Part shown: positions 1 to 12,301 of the stretch, one piece after another
Layout: the number at the start of each line of letters is the position of its first letter
How positions within the stretch are numbered: the first letter of the stretch is position 1
Origin: Lytechinus pictus
Taxonomy: Eukaryota > Echinodermata > Echinoidea > Temnopleuroida > Toxopneustidae
DNA: 64,000 nucleotides
NCBI RefSeq assembly: GCF_037042905.1
Contig: NC_087258.1
Location: 7,604,501 to 7,668,500 of the forward strand
Direction: 5' to 3'
Notes under the pieces: model-generated
What the model saw: only the letters and a program-made list of their open reading frames with translations
The model's database searches: none
Told to the model about the DNA's origin: nothing
Program-made: the position numbers and the translations under genes

Positions 1-317
1 AGTGTCTAAATCATGAAATTATGATGTCAATGGAAAGATGATAATATATTTGGGCTTGCACCTTAAAATCCAGTTAAAATGACTTGATAGGGGACAGCAC
101 GGAACAACCAATTAATTTTGGCAAAAGATTAGTTCACAAAAAGTAACGAGAATAAATCAGTCATTTATAAGTTGCCATCGTTTGTACCCTTTGCTGTTTA
201 CAATGGCGTAAATCCGGTCCGAGTAATGTGTGGGAGGGGGGGGGGGGAGGATGATAGCAGTATATTGATATGGACATTTTCAAAATTTGGTGGACACCCC
301 ACACCAATGGCTATGTA
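1..317. other. Non-coding start of window
   Basis: No exon, motif or RNA gene is visible. A run of twelve G lies at 236-247. The open frames that cross this part lack codon structure and run into the tandem duplication that follows. Confidence 0.6.
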
Positions 318-1050
318 TACGGGGGTATATAACCGTATACATAATACTTTTCTCTTACGGTTAAAGGCTTCTCACGATTTTTTCAATGGCTATTATTATA
401 ATGCATTTGTTGTGATACGAACTATTGAACTACATTATCCAATTCCGAGCGAGCGAGCAAATTTTCAGCAGTTGGAAGACATGATGACCATTTTAAAAAT
501 GTTTTTATTAGGTGTAAATTATTTGATAAATGCTGCGACTCAGCATAGTGAGCGAGCAAATTTTTAGTCGATGGAAGAAAGATTGGGTGCAAAATCCTTT
601 CAAGTACTGTAGTGTGTAATTGTCACAATCACTGGCTTTAAGTACAGGGGAATATAACTGCGTACATAATACTCTTTCACTTAGTTGAAGGACTATCACA
701 ATGTTTTAATTTTTTCTCGATTATTGTAATGATTTATTGTGACGTGAATTAGAGTTAAAATCCAAATGCGAGCGAGTCTTGAACCACGAAGAAGTAATCT
801 CCCAAAAAGCGTGCACGATGTCCTGGAGAGGACAGCGTATTGGAAGGAAGAGAGCGAAGAGGAGAGCGAAGAGAGGAAAGAAGTTTCAATAGTTGGAAGA
901 CAGAATGATAACCAAATCGCCTTTCATATTTGAAAGTAATTGGAATTTCATATTCATAAATGGACTTATTATAACCATACCCCTATGATGCAGTGGATAT
1001 AACCTTTGCAATATGCTAAGCGAAGGGATTTGTGAAGGACATGTAAGAAC
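318..1050 (+). repeat. Degenerate tandem duplication, period about 330 bp
   Basis: A block beginning near 320 (a run like ggggtatataaccgtatac, then a cataatact segment, then a gagcgagcgagc motif) recurs near 645 with many substitutions. The gagcgag and gttggaagaca motifs reappear near 770 and 893, so a third worn unit is likely. The repeats make short protein frames that look alike, but these are interrupted and not conserved, so they are not coding. Confidence 0.5.
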
Positions 1051-1198
1051 AGACAGAGCGCGGGAGCGGAACCGCACGAGAAATGTTGCCTTTTTAGAAT
1101 GAAAAATTAATTTGATTTAAGACTGGCTGCATTCAAAGATGAATCCATACATTGACAGTTGTATTAACCATTTGATAATTTTTTTTCTGTCTTGAAAA

Positions 1199-1385
1199 GT
1201 GTTGGGGGATGATTGTACATGCCATCCCCATCCCCCCTCTCCAAAAAATGTGTGTGTGTGTGTGTGGGGGGGGGGGGGATATCATTCATATCGTTCATAT
1301 GCAGATATGTATATATTATGTTTTTTACGTATGCATGGTATGTGCATGTGTGTGTGGGTGTTAAGGTGGGTGTGTGTATAATTAT
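1199..1385. repeat. TG microsatellite and G-run
   Basis: A (TG)n tract near 1250-1266 runs into a G-run at 1267-1278. A second TG-rich stretch spans about 1336-1378. These are simple-sequence repeats with no gene. Confidence 0.8.
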
Positions 1386-3464
1386 GTAAAGTTATGTTGA
1401 AGCTTGATGTAAAAGGGGTTACAATGATAATGCATGTATGTTGATTTCTGTTTTCCTGCAAATCATTCAGTCATTCAATATCAATTATTATTAAAAAAAC
1501 ATAGAAGGTTGGAGGCTCAGTTTAGTTAGTTTTATTTTATATAAAAGTATATTTTTAAGGAATTTCATTCCGTCCTTATTTGCTTCAGTTTTGGGTAAAT
1601 ATTATTTTTTGCGTATCCTTGTTGATATAAAATTAAGATTTGTATTTTTTTTTTTTTATCTGGAGTTTATGTAATCCATTTGAATGAAATCCTTAATAAA
1701 AACATGTTGAAGAAAAAAAATATCCCCCATCACCGGGATTTACGTTCGTGGCTGTTTACGACTGGACAGGCGAAAATGCCTCCTACAATATGATTCTTTC
1801 TTTTTAATATTACCCATTCACTCATTCCTTCGCCTATTTATCTCGCTCACACCCAGCCACACACCCACCCATACACCCAATCATACGTACCCCACACACG
1901 TCAACACCCAAACACGTGCGCACACACATTCTCTCTCCTCTCTTGCTCAGTCTGCCCCCCCTCCTCTTTCCCTAACAACGCACAAACTATCTCTCTACAT
2001 AATTATACCCACCCTTACCATGCTAACATTCCCAGCTAAAAAACGAGCTAATCTATTCCACTCACTCACACACAATCATACCGTAACAAATTGCCAACAA
2101 TAAACACCCACAAAAAAGACGCATAAAAACTAATGTCTCTAACAACATGAACAAAAAAACGTTTTGCGTCATCCTTGATAAAATTGGCGAAATAAATTAT
2201 AAGAAACAAAAAAAGCAACATGATCCAGCCACTATTTCTATGGAGACAACACGGAGGTTTTGCATCAGCATGATCAGTGCTTGTTGCCATTCATCCATCG
2301 TCCTTGACATATAAATATACATACAAATAAATGATAAAGATATATATAATTGTATACAAGGCTTAACATTATCAACCATCACTGTCTTACCAAGTAAATG
2401 ACTTTAAATTTGGTCGAAGCTTCGAAACCTTGACAAATTCGTATATAATGCGACGATATTTGATAAACCGTGTCCATATTTTGTGCATATAATCTGGAAA
2501 TGGGTATAAGAAATAGGTCTCTTGCAAAATTTCGGAGGCGATGTCAAGCGAGATCGGCAGTTATCAAATTTCGTTGACGTTTCGCTCATCAAAACTGTGT
2601 TTTAATGTATTTAATAACATTCTTTTGAGTTCCTTTCAACGATGTGGAAACTGAAGAGATAAAAACTTTTCAGGAATAAAAGTTTTTATACTTCCCTTTT
2701 CCTGTTTGATGAGGAATGTATCTACTTTTGCCATATCCAGGTTAAAAACACACGCATGCGCACACGCACACACTCTCATACACACACACACACCCCCTCT
2801 TTTTTTTCAAAATCCTCAATGCCTGAAGGCTAAAACAATCTCGGACTATTAGCATGATTAGAGAAAATGGGAACATTATTTTTCATCAACATTTCCCGTT
2901 AATGAATTCGACCGCAGGCTGAGGAAACTTGATTTACAGACATAAAAGATGTCATTATTCTCTCAATGCGGTGATTCAATGACATGAAAACTCATTCAAG
3001 GGAATATAGATATTCGAAACAACCTTCCAAAATAACGATGTATACGAATGTACATATATTTTTCCAGTTTTATCAACATCTATCATCATGATAAAAGACA
3101 ATGTCAGATACTAATATCATTCATTGATGTATTACTGTATATTTCGATAAACAAGAAGAAAAAAAATAGATCCAAGGTTTCAATATATTTCTTTTCAAAT
3201 GAGAACGCAATATACGACGTACAATGAGACTATACACGTTTTTTCTCGAACTGCTTTGGACTGAATATAACATTCAGTCCTAAACCTATTATGAGTGTAA
3301 TAAACTTGGAAATGTTAAAACAATCTTAAAAGTGACCGGTTATATAAAAAAAAAACAGAACCAAGGATAGAATAGAAAATGAAAATTAATTGCAATAAAT
3401 ATTGTATTCTTAGGATTTGGTCAATCCGGGATCTCCTGCCGGCTAGATAGACATAATTATATAC
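1386..3464. other. No gene recognised; low-complexity patches
   Basis: AT-rich intergenic sequence. CA-rich patches lie at about 1850-1930 and 2745-2795. No splice-bounded exon with a recognisable protein motif was found on either strand. Confidence 0.5.
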
Positions 3465-3765
3465 GCCCGTATTCTGAATACGGGTTTAACTTAAACTCAG
3501 GTTTCAAGTTGTTGTTTAAGTATGGATAGCCAGTTGTTACATAAATCACTAACAGTATATTTCAGCTCATTTGGCTCTCAAATCATTCATAATAATCTAG
3601 GAAGTATGAATAGATGATTGTCTTCACCATCGATGAATCAGGAAAGAGCACAGTAAACATATGAAACATACAACTTAATAAATTTTTTTACACTTTTGGC
3701 TTCCCATAATTTTAGCGCAGTGTTAGACCATGGTCTAAGTTAAAACCTGACTTCAGAATACGGGC
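3465..3765. mobile_element. MITE-like element, inverted ends GCCCGTATTCTGAA
   Basis: The left end gcccgtattctgaa at 3465 is matched by ttcagaatacgggc ending at 3765. The similarity continues inward (aacttaaactcaggttt against the complement of aaacctgactt). The length is about 300 bp, with no coding content and no clear target-site duplication. Just inside the left end the sequence gcccgtattctgaatacggg is itself a small palindrome. Confidence 0.75.
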
Positions 3766-3769
3766 CATA

Positions 3770-3965
3770 GACATTAAAGATAGATAAATAAACAAATATA
3801 AATAGATATATAGATATAGATGGGTGCATATATAGATAAATAGATACTATATATACATGTTAATAGATAGGTAAATAAATATATATATATACATGTAGAT
3901 ATATATTATGATATGCATAGGTAAAAAAATATCTATACATGTAGATATATATTATGATATGGGCG
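3770..3965. repeat. GATA/TA-rich microsatellite with a 25-bp direct repeat
   Basis: Irregular GATA, AATA and TATA repeats. The sequence acatgtagatatatattatg occurs twice, near 3890 and 3938. Short open frames here are simple-repeat artefacts. Confidence 0.7.
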
Positions 3966-5123
3966 ATCATAATATAGATACAGACGGAGTGAAGAGAATA
4001 GTTGAAGGTTTTATTCTTAAAATTCTCCTTCATTATCAATCGCATCTAATTAATTGTGGCCATGCTTGTAACGGTAAATTTTTTTTTTCAATGGGAGCCG
4101 GAATCATGGGAATGCTGAACTAGAACAAAATGACCTTCTGCGTTGTTTCGATTTCTCAATATTATTGTTACACCCACTCCTTTATCCCGATCTTAAAATT
4201 CATCTTTAATCCATTAATCTCGACTTCTGTAGTACTATATGTCTCCATATCCAAGTCTTCGTGCAGCCGTAATTGGCAGTTTAATTGTAATTTTGTCTCT
4301 TTCACTGGTAATATTATTAGATTGATATGCAGTGCCTAACATGCGTAAGCAGGCATTTTATTGGTTACTCAATTACAGTCCTCCATTTGCATTTCTATTC
4401 TATTTTCACGTGTATAAGCATCATGATCGTGATTAATGCTAACTTTCAATGAGCAGAGAAAGCAGACAATTTTCTCCGGGTTCGAAATTAAGAAAACGAA
4501 AGATACAAATCCTGCAACAAATGTGGTGGTGGTGGTGGTGGGGTTGGAGGAGGAGGAGGGGTGTGGAGGAGGCTGTGACATGAGGGTGTGATCAACACTG
4601 GTGCAAATAAGTGGGAGGGATTTGAGGAGCAGCAACCCCCCCCCCCCCAACAAAAAGGGAAAGGGAACAAGAACAAGAAATGGAGAAAGGGTGAAGAATT
4701 ATTTCATTTTTGGATGATATATAAAAATTGTACCAAGACAAGATGTCCATTTTAAAAAGGCCACAATTTGCGCTCGGTCGTGACTCTATATAATTTGCCA
4801 TAGACGCCATGTTATGCCCCTTTAAAATAATCGTTATGATATTTTGTTCCGTCTACCAATCATGGAAATTGTATTTTGACAGAAAACACGGACTAGACAT
4901 TTGGACAAATATAAACCTCCACTACATAAACACAAGAGAAGTTCAGATGCTGAGCATTATGTTGATCAGTTTGAGGCTACAGTCGCATTAACTAAACCAA
5001 TCGTAAACCAACCGATGATGCACAAATGGAAATAACGAAATGGCTTTAGTCGGTTAGGAAACGGTTTCTTCCGTGTAACGGTAGGAATAGATGCATCGTA
5101 ATTTGCAGACCACAATTCTTTGA
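3966..5123. other. No gene recognised; GGT repeat and C-run
   Basis: A (GGT)n tract lies at about 4520-4545 and a C-run at about 4636-4648. Several overlapping minus-strand frames in 4369-4810 are proline/threonine shadows of these tracts. Nothing else is recognisable. Confidence 0.5.
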
Positions 5124-5259
5124 ATGCATAAAAGTTACTATTATGGTAACTTTGCCATCCAATGGTAACTACCATGGAAACGCTGATCAACTGACAATCA
5201 AAATAAAGGATTCCATTGGCATAGTTACCATAATGGTAACCTTTATGCAACGGGGCCCT
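5124..5259. mobile_element. Palindromic MITE, GTTACCATNATGG family, left end clipped
   Basis: Arms built on agttactattatggtaac and its inverse (atagttaccataatggtaac) are joined by a spacer. The right end keeps the gcaacggggccc terminus, while the matching left terminus is missing. A fuller copy of the same family is at 13141-13301. Confidence 0.75.
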
Positions 5260-5887
5260 AGAAATAATATGGGTTAAGGATATATATTTTTAATTACCTG
5301 TCATATCATAACTTGAACGAATAGTTGTTGATATTTATAATAATGCGTGCCTCGATTTACGAGGTCCAATTCATTTAAATCAGATAATTTATTAAATAAT
5401 ACACATCATTTTTAACATATATACTGGACCACGTAGTGTCCTTTAAACTTGTCCTAAACGTACTATCCATGCCATTTGACCCTTTAAACGATGGATTAGA
5501 CACCCAAATCATAAAAACCTCGGCATACTGTGTATTATATGGATTGTAGGTTTTTCATTATCAGCAGCCATTTATTTAGACTTCATTTTTGGAAGCCATC
5601 TTTGAGTTTTGGACATGCTTGACCACTGACCGTCCTTGTAACTTCTCTCAATGTACCACTTGACCTTAAACACCATTGAATAGAAGCAAAATTAAAGACT
5701 ATAAAGTAAATAAAAGGTGGATTGTGGATCTTTAGGGGTTTTTTGGCAGCCATTTTGGACGCCATCTTGGATTTACAGGTACCCTGGAGTGCTTATGTTC
5801 ACTCTAACCTGTATCAACATATCTTTTTAGCCCCTAAACTATGAAATATGCATCGAAATTGGATGTCTAGGGTGGATAATGAGTGTG
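5260..5887. repeat. Non-coding with worn CCATNTTGGA repeats
   Basis: Phrases such as gcagccattttggacgccatcttgg (near 5745) and ggaagccatctttgag (near 5590) are related and about 160 bp apart. This suggests an old tandem repeat. No gene is seen. Confidence 0.35.
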
Positions 5888-6530
5888 TTCAATTCAATCA
5901 TGGATTATTTCGTATAAAAACAGAACATGTTACACAGCCAGAAGGCTGAAATGAGCATGTTTACAATGAAACGTTCACAAGTCATAGTTAAAAGCAACAT
6001 AAACATGTAAAGTACATAGATAATAAATAATTGTTAAAGAGCAAGTGTACATACAAATTCATTAAATATAATAAAATAGAATGGAAAAAAAATACAATAT
6101 TAAAAAGTGATGAATATTAGACAATTAAAAATTCAAATATCAATTGGATTGAAATGGAAACTAAAACAATGGCAAAATTTTGAGTTGATTTCAAGGGTAT
6201 GAAAGTAAAAATTTATTAAGAATTTAGTAAATCAATGAAATATGGTATTGCACTTTTCCTTAAACGATCTGTTTTGCATTTTATCTGAGCAAAGTTTGGA
6301 ACACTTCTTCATGAGATTGAGACATTTTTCCTTTTTGGTAGCCAGTTATTACAGTGAGGGTTTTTTTTAAAGAGATTTAGCAAACTCCATACACAGTTTT
6401 TTCGTCTCCTTTCAAGATATTCTAATCCACATTTTGTTAGTGCATTTTCATAGTCTATATAATCTGAGCCAAGAATTATTATGCAAACTCTTTTTTTGAG
6501 ATTACGAAAAACCCTCAAGGAGGAATTATG
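5888..6530 (-). pseudogene. 5'-truncated LINE: reverse transcriptase C-terminus and 3' UTR
   Basis: The minus-strand frame at 6309-6518 encodes about 69 residues of the kind found at the extreme C-terminus of CR1/jockey-type LINE polyproteins: an RxIILGxxYxxYENAL stretch, then CGLEYLERRR, then KKNPHCNNWLP. This matches the family pattern of a small helical tail after the reverse transcriptase that ends near a W-(F/L)-P motif. Downstream on the minus strand comes AT-rich 3' UTR-like sequence that ends in attgaattgaa near 5888-5900. That is a LINE-style short-repeat tail, comparable to the tail of the long LINE at 20.27 kb. The catalytic domains are absent, so this is a dead 5'-truncated insertion. 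The subfamily is not determined. Confidence 0.7.
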
Positions 6531-6700
6531 AGGACTTTTAGTGTGTTATTCTAAACATATTCATGGTCCTATCCTGAAAAAATCAGTTGTTACCAGAAAT
6601 TTCCCTGTTGAAACTAATGCTCTTGGTCTATATAGTCTAGCAGTGCAGTAAGTAATCGAAGGTCTACTGTCTGAGGCTGTCTCGTAGGATACCGATGCAT

Positions 6701-7209
6701 ACACTGCAAAAACTAGGGTGTTGATTTAACACCAGCCCGGTATCTGTATATGTCCACACCAGAGAGGTATTGAAACAACACCAGTTTGGTTTTAGTTTAA
6801 CACCAGATAGGTGTTTATGCAACACCTATTAGTATTAAAACAGCATCGGTTTGATTCCAAACTGGTGTTGTTTCAATACTTCTCTGGTGTGGACATATAT
6901 CTGCCGGGGGGGGGGGGGGGCTAGAGAATTTCTATAATTTCTTTTCGCACTGCGGTTTTATGTAGTTTTAATTATCATTGTTTTTCATTTTAATTATGTA
7001 TGTTTTATTTTATGTGTTACTGTAATATTTCTGAATATTTTCGTATTGTCTCACTTTTATATGTTTTTAATGTTCACGGACTTGCTGAAAAGCAGTCTGT
7101 TATGACTGAATGTAAGTTTTACCGTGATTAAATAAATACAATACAATACAATACAATACAATATAGATTCCGGTCAGGTGTTAAATCAACACCGGAGTTT
7201 TTGCAGTGT
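6701..7209. mobile_element. MITE (ACACTGCAAAAAC ends) interrupted by a LINE tail
   Basis: The left terminus acactgcaaaaac at 6701 and the right terminus gtttttgcagtgt ending at 7209 are inverted. Internal aacaccag and ggtgtt motifs repeat many times. An uninterrupted copy of about 224 bp lies at 45455-45678. Comparison shows that this copy is split after tggacatatat (about 6900) and resumes at atatagattccgg (about 7160), with an insert in between. Confidence 0.85.
6906..7163 (+). mobile_element. 5'-truncated LINE 3' end with (ACAAT)n tail, nested in MITE
   Basis: The segment starts at a G-run (6906-6920). It has an AT-rich 3' UTR-like body with the phrase cggacttgctgaaaagcagt and ends in aaataaatacaatacaataca. 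The short atat sequence on both sides could be a target duplication. The polarity of the tail gives a plus-strand orientation. It has no coding capacity. Confidence 0.7.
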
Positions 7210-9229
7210 ATGTTCCTTGGCAACATGGCAGAACTGTTTAATGAGTGAAGATTAAGCGGTTCACTTGTCATCATTCTATTGGGCACATATAGTGTGAGTC
7301 TTTAGGATCAAACTGTATTTCGAGTCAGGAATTGTTACAATTTCTGGACTTGAGATGTCTATAGCGCTTTTCATTTCGAAATTTGGTTTTCACTGATTTT
7401 TCATTTCATTCGATTTTGAGGGGTGGGGGAATAATAATCTTATCAGCTGATTTTCATACACCTACATTTTTTTTCTCTAAATGTTACGTTTTTTTCTTAT
7501 GTCAACATTATTTGCATCAATATTTGACCAATCATAAATTATTCGAAATACATTCATCATACCGAAACAGTAGACACATTTACTTTTTATACATGTTATA
7601 TCACCATTTTCCCAGTATTTACAAAATAAAGTGTACTTGTGGTGCACATTTGCATCGGAAACCGAGATTCAAAAAGAAAAATATAATGTATGAATTTTCG
7701 GTAGCCAAGAAGCCTTGAGAGGCTGCTTTTCATTTATAGGCAAGGAGGGGGGGGGGGGCGACTTTAAAAAAGTATTTTGTACTTCCACATAAACGTTTTT
7801 CGCCATTGATTGACTCTGCCCGATATACACATGCACCCACATGAAAGATACACAAATCCCGATTCCCACTCCTACATGTCCTACAAACAAAACACCTTCA
7901 CACTCTGTCAGTGGTATACCTGACAAACTGCATCAGGAGGGGCAATATTTCCAGCATTGAATTGGCGGCACTCAACCCCCTGCCACCTTCCCGTTTTGTG
8001 AAAATTATAGCAAAGTTATGGAATGATCGTTTAATAAAAAAGGACCCGACGTTCCGAGAATTTAGGGGGTCCTTTTCTCGAATGGTCGGGTATACGCGAT
8101 TGCCCAACCCGATGCGACCAACCCGATGTGATGAGACAAGTCCACAGATCTACACGAAGTCCTTTTTTTCTTTTCATGTCACCAGATATATCTGAAGGCC
8201 GTTTGAGATGACAAGGCTCAACTCTTTCATTTGATATTCAAGGACCACAGTTGAATTTATTGATACTAAGTTTGCTCAATCATGTTGAATGAAGAATATG
8301 CGGGTCTGCCTCTGGGTACCTTCTTCGCGGACCTATATTAAAGCCGCCATTTAAAAGAACTGACATATGATTCGGACCTCTGTCCAGTGTCCCACATCAA
8401 GTGGCTATTGAAGCTCACATACACCATGGACCTTACCATGACAAATCCACACACTTCCTACTCATACACCAATCCTTCAATTCAAGTTTGTTAAGTTTTG
8501 GACCATTTTGTAATGGCGACACGTTGGACTGAGGACGTCGTCCGTGTGCTGTGTATCATCGGTCCACATGTGAGGTTCGTATGCATGTCCCTGGTTTACA
8601 CCATATAGGTAAGCGCAATATCAGAAACCCATATGCGTCAGAAATATCGAACATGCACAAGTCACAAGTATAAAAATGATTTTGCGAATGGAATAATTGT
8701 CCATTGCTTCATTTTCGCATCAATTCTCTCATTCTCTAACAGATGCAAAAGGTCGGTGATCTGTCATGCAAAAACAAAAGCTACTGCCGTATTAGTCATG
8801 GCAAACATGTTAATTTCAAGTTTGCACTTCGGGAAATTTATTATTATTTATTCATTTATTTATTATAATTTTTTTACAGGATAAAATCATGATCAGCACA
8901 GCTGTTTTATATTATGGTCCTGATACATCAGGTTAAAAATATATAAAAAAGGAATCATCAAATATTATATTTTGTTATGTTTTGAATAATAATAAAATCC
9001 CTGTGGAGGGGAAACAAATTGAAAAAAAAAATATTATATTTAAAATAATAAAAAATTGAATAACAAAATGACAATAGGGAATTCATGAAAGAAAGCTACA
9101 AAAAACAATACACTACTCTAAATAAATTACAAGTTAAAAGAAAGTATATATATTAAGTATTCACTAAAAAAATTTCGTAGAAAATACACAAATATTTAAA
9201 AGGCGAGCAAAACAAATGCTAAGAGAATA
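7210..9229. other. No gene recognised
   Basis: About 2 kb with no supported gene. Frames at 7383-7718 and 7911-8195 have no protein motifs. A G-run lies at about 7746-7758. The region near 8830-9130 is very AT-rich, with A-runs that may be an old minus-strand retroelement tail, but this cannot be shown from the sequence alone. Confidence 0.45.
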
Positions 9230-9400
9230 AGAATGACATTAGTTAAAAAAGGCAGCTTTATATAATAATGATAATAATAATAGTAATGATAATAATAATA
9301 GTAATAATAATAATAATAATAACAGTAGCAATAATAATAATAATAATAATAGCAAGTTATTATATAGCGATTTTCCCATAAACGGCTCAAAGCGTTTTCC
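9230..9400. repeat. (TAA/CAA)n microsatellite, possibly a SINE tail
   Basis: Trinucleotide repeats fill about 9262-9350. The following attatatagcgattttccc...ggctcaaagcgttttcc resembles the 3' region of the minus-strand SINE at 43747-44031, where a trinucleotide tail is followed by tataaagcgctttttgcc. It is therefore probably a truncated SINE. The tyrosine-rich frame over it is an artefact. Confidence 0.5.
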
Positions 9401-11328
9401 AGCATATTATCATACACGTTTAAAAGATTGCAGGGATTCGAAATAAACATCAGTATCATTTTTAAAGAGTCCATGTGACAGGTTAGTCACGTTGCTGTTT
9501 TTTTATGAATCACCTTTTATTCATAGAAAAGGGAATCAAATACAATAATGGGCCGAGATTATCAGTTATAGACGATCGTAATACAGGGCAACATACAATG
9601 AATACAGTACGGTATACATAATCAAACATAAAACAAGAGATAATAATTATTTACATATCAAACGCGTCGATTCAATTCATAACAAAATTCATAGTAAAGT
9701 GACGAGAAGGGGGAAGGAGGGGATATGCTATCTACATAAGTGTATAAAAAAGGTGTTATTTTGTTCGGCAAATTATATGATATATTACAGTCTGGCATAT
9801 ATAAATGAAACATGAATGGTTGGAAGGAAAAGAGATTACGATGGAGAGAATGAGGAGGCAAGGGCTGATGGAAAAGAAAGGTTATAGAATAGGTTAGGAA
9901 GAAGAGAGGAAAGAGGAAAAGGCGAGAAGGGAATATAAATAAAGAGGTAGAGATGGGGTGAAGTATAAGGAAAAGGGAAAAGGAATCAGTCCTTACGGCA
10001 ACCTGAACAGCATTATGATGCCAGGAAAATTAGCAAATAAATATGCCTAGATGTCCAACAATCATATTGGGGAAATTCAGAATGACAGTGAAGAAGTGTC
10101 ATGTCGGTCCACTGTGGCTCACTCTTTGCTGGTAAAAGTGATAAAGAACGAATTTTAACTTCATTAAACAGTGATGGAATCGTAGCAGTTTCATGATTTC
10201 GGAGAGAAACGAATCCAAAAGCAATATAACTGCCGTGAAAAGACAGAATGTGCCTTTCATTGCGTTTCACCGATTCGTCGAGCATTATCATTCAGAAAAC
10301 TGTAAACGCTTCTCGATTCAAAGAAGATTTGTGAAGTCGCTTTCAAAATGATAGAAGCGTAATTTAATCTTCAATTTTGTCTGAATTAACGGTATTGTAA
10401 TAATGTTTGTACTGCATTAGCAGATATAATAATACCACATTGGATTTGCTTGTGTGTCATGCAATCTTTAGAAACTGGGGGCCCGTGCCTCAACACCGTC
10501 ATCATGGTCATAAGTCTAACTTCTTGACTAAATCGGAGATAGTGAGCTATTTGTCTGCTAACCGTTTCACGAAGCCCTCTTTGCCAAGATCGGGGACAAC
10601 AACCTGACTAAATATCACCTCGAACCTGTCATAACTTCTTTCGTAATGACGTATCACGTGGGTAGACTATGACATGCAGAAGTACCTCGAAATTCGAAAA
10701 TTATAATCTTACGTAATCAATCATAGAAGTTATAATTACATTGCAAAAGTGGGATAGATCATTCGATAATAACTGAAACACACAGAAACTGTTGGTTAGA
10801 CGCCACACAACCATTCATTTTAAAATAGTTAAATAATTGAATCAATAAAGATTCTACCACATCAGGATATCCATGACTTGATTCGTTTTCGTTGTTTTCA
10901 GACCCTATAAACATTTTTTTATAAATTCTTTAATCTATGTGTATGTGTCTGTAGTGAGTGCAGTGAGAATGGGGGACATGATTTAAGATGGACAGTCGTA
11001 CAAAGAGGGCTCTGCTCCCCCAAGATGAATTTGCATCAAATTTGCTTCAATAAGCAGCACTTATCTATGCAGAATTATTTCCATTAGCAGAAATAATTAG
11101 CATATCATAATTATCAAAATTAGTTAGCATCTTTTTAAATGAATTTGTTATCAATAGCACACATATTATATGGGAGAGGCTTTCCTCAAGATTTCGGCCT
11201 CTATTCACTGTACTATTTGCTTATTCATTGGAATACAGCTTCATATATATATTTATTATATATATTATTATTATAGTGTGATGATAAGTTTACTTCTACC
11301 AATCGCTGTTGAGTTGTGAATATTAAAC
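9401..11328. other. No gene recognised
   Basis: AT-rich sequence with a purine-rich patch at about 9700-9990. No exon or element boundary was identified. TA-rich sequence at 11245-11275 leads into the palindrome. Confidence 0.45.
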
Positions 11329-11608
11329 ATAATGAGATGAGGCGAGGCCAACTCAACAGATGACGCAGGACACCATTATTTGCTTTAGCTTTCGTCTTTT
11401 AATTGAGACTTCGTCAGAAGCGTCTGTAATTACAGACTATTGTGATAGTTAAGTATGACCGAACGAGATAGGATACGGTCATACTTAACTATCACAATAG
11501 TCTGTAATTACAGACGCTTCTGACGAAGTCTCAATTAAAAGACGAAAGCTAAAGCAAATAATGGTGTCCTGCGTCATATGTTGAGTTGGCCTCGCCTCAT
11601 CTCATTAT
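11329..11608. repeat. Near-perfect long palindrome (foldback), 133-bp arms
   Basis: The left arm 11329-11461 and right arm 11476-11608 are inverted copies with a 14-base loop (11462-11475). By eye I see one mismatch (cagatg against the complement of catatg). The arms carry phrases such as gacgcaggacaccattattt and gacttcgtcagaagcgtctg. Both flanks are ATT/TA-rich. No open frame is likely to be coding. It is a foldback transposable element or a recent inverted duplication. Confidence 0.9.
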
Positions 11609-11624
11609 ATTATTATTATATATA

Positions 11625-11690
11625 TTATTTGATGTTTCTCTGTATTTCTATCCTATTTGCGAAATAAAGATTGAATTGAATATATAAATT
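11625..11690 (+). mobile_element. Possible LINE 3' tail
   Basis: The phrase gcgaaataaagattgaattgaata, just right of the palindrome, resembles the poly-signal plus (TTGAA)n end of the LINE at 20.26-20.29 kb. The evidence is short, so the boundary is uncertain. Confidence 0.35.
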
Positions 11691-12290
11691 ATTGTAAATT
11701 TACATAAATTAGCATACTTTTGCATTGAAAATGGATTTTCAATAGCATGTATTGCTGGGAAAATTGAAGATTTGAGATGATAGAGGTATTCTAAATGTTT
11801 GGTTTCTTTTTATTCCATTTTGCTAATTAATACCTATCAACATATAGATTCATGCATAAATTGCTGCTAATTTTCATAAATTTGCATATAATTTGCATGA
11901 AGACAGGATTTTCATTATTATGTTTTATAGAGAAAATTAAAGCCATCGATCTGATAGAGACATTCCTAAAGTTTATTCCATTTTAATAATAAATACATAT
12001 TGATATGTAGATTCATGCATAAGTTACTGTTAATTTACATAAATTTGCATATTTTGCATGAAAACAGGATTTTCAACATCATGTTTTATAGGGAAAATTA
12101 AAGCTATCGATCTGATATAGAGACTTTCTTAAAGTTTGGTATCTTTTCATTCAATTTTACTAATTCCTTTTTAATAGGTATACAGCTTCATGCATAAATT
12201 ACAGCTAATTTACATAAATTAGCATATTTTCGCACGCAGATGCTACCTTATACACCACGTTCTGTGGAAAAAATAAAGCTGTTGACCTAA
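11691..12290 (+). repeat. AT-rich tandem repeat, ~165-bp units, about four copies
   Basis: Each unit has a gcttcatgcataaattac-like start, then aatttacataaatt(a/t)gcata, then an aggattttca segment and aaaattaaagc(t/c)atcgatctgat. Units can be followed from about 11691, 11845, 12005 and 12185. The last unit decays at about 12290. Confidence 0.8.
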
Positions 12291-12301
12291 TAGTGATATA
12301 G

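Noticed and set aside
172-567. 131-codon frame with repeated SERANF peptide
   Set aside because: It arises from a DNA-level tandem duplication, has a G-run inside, and shows no domain or splice context.
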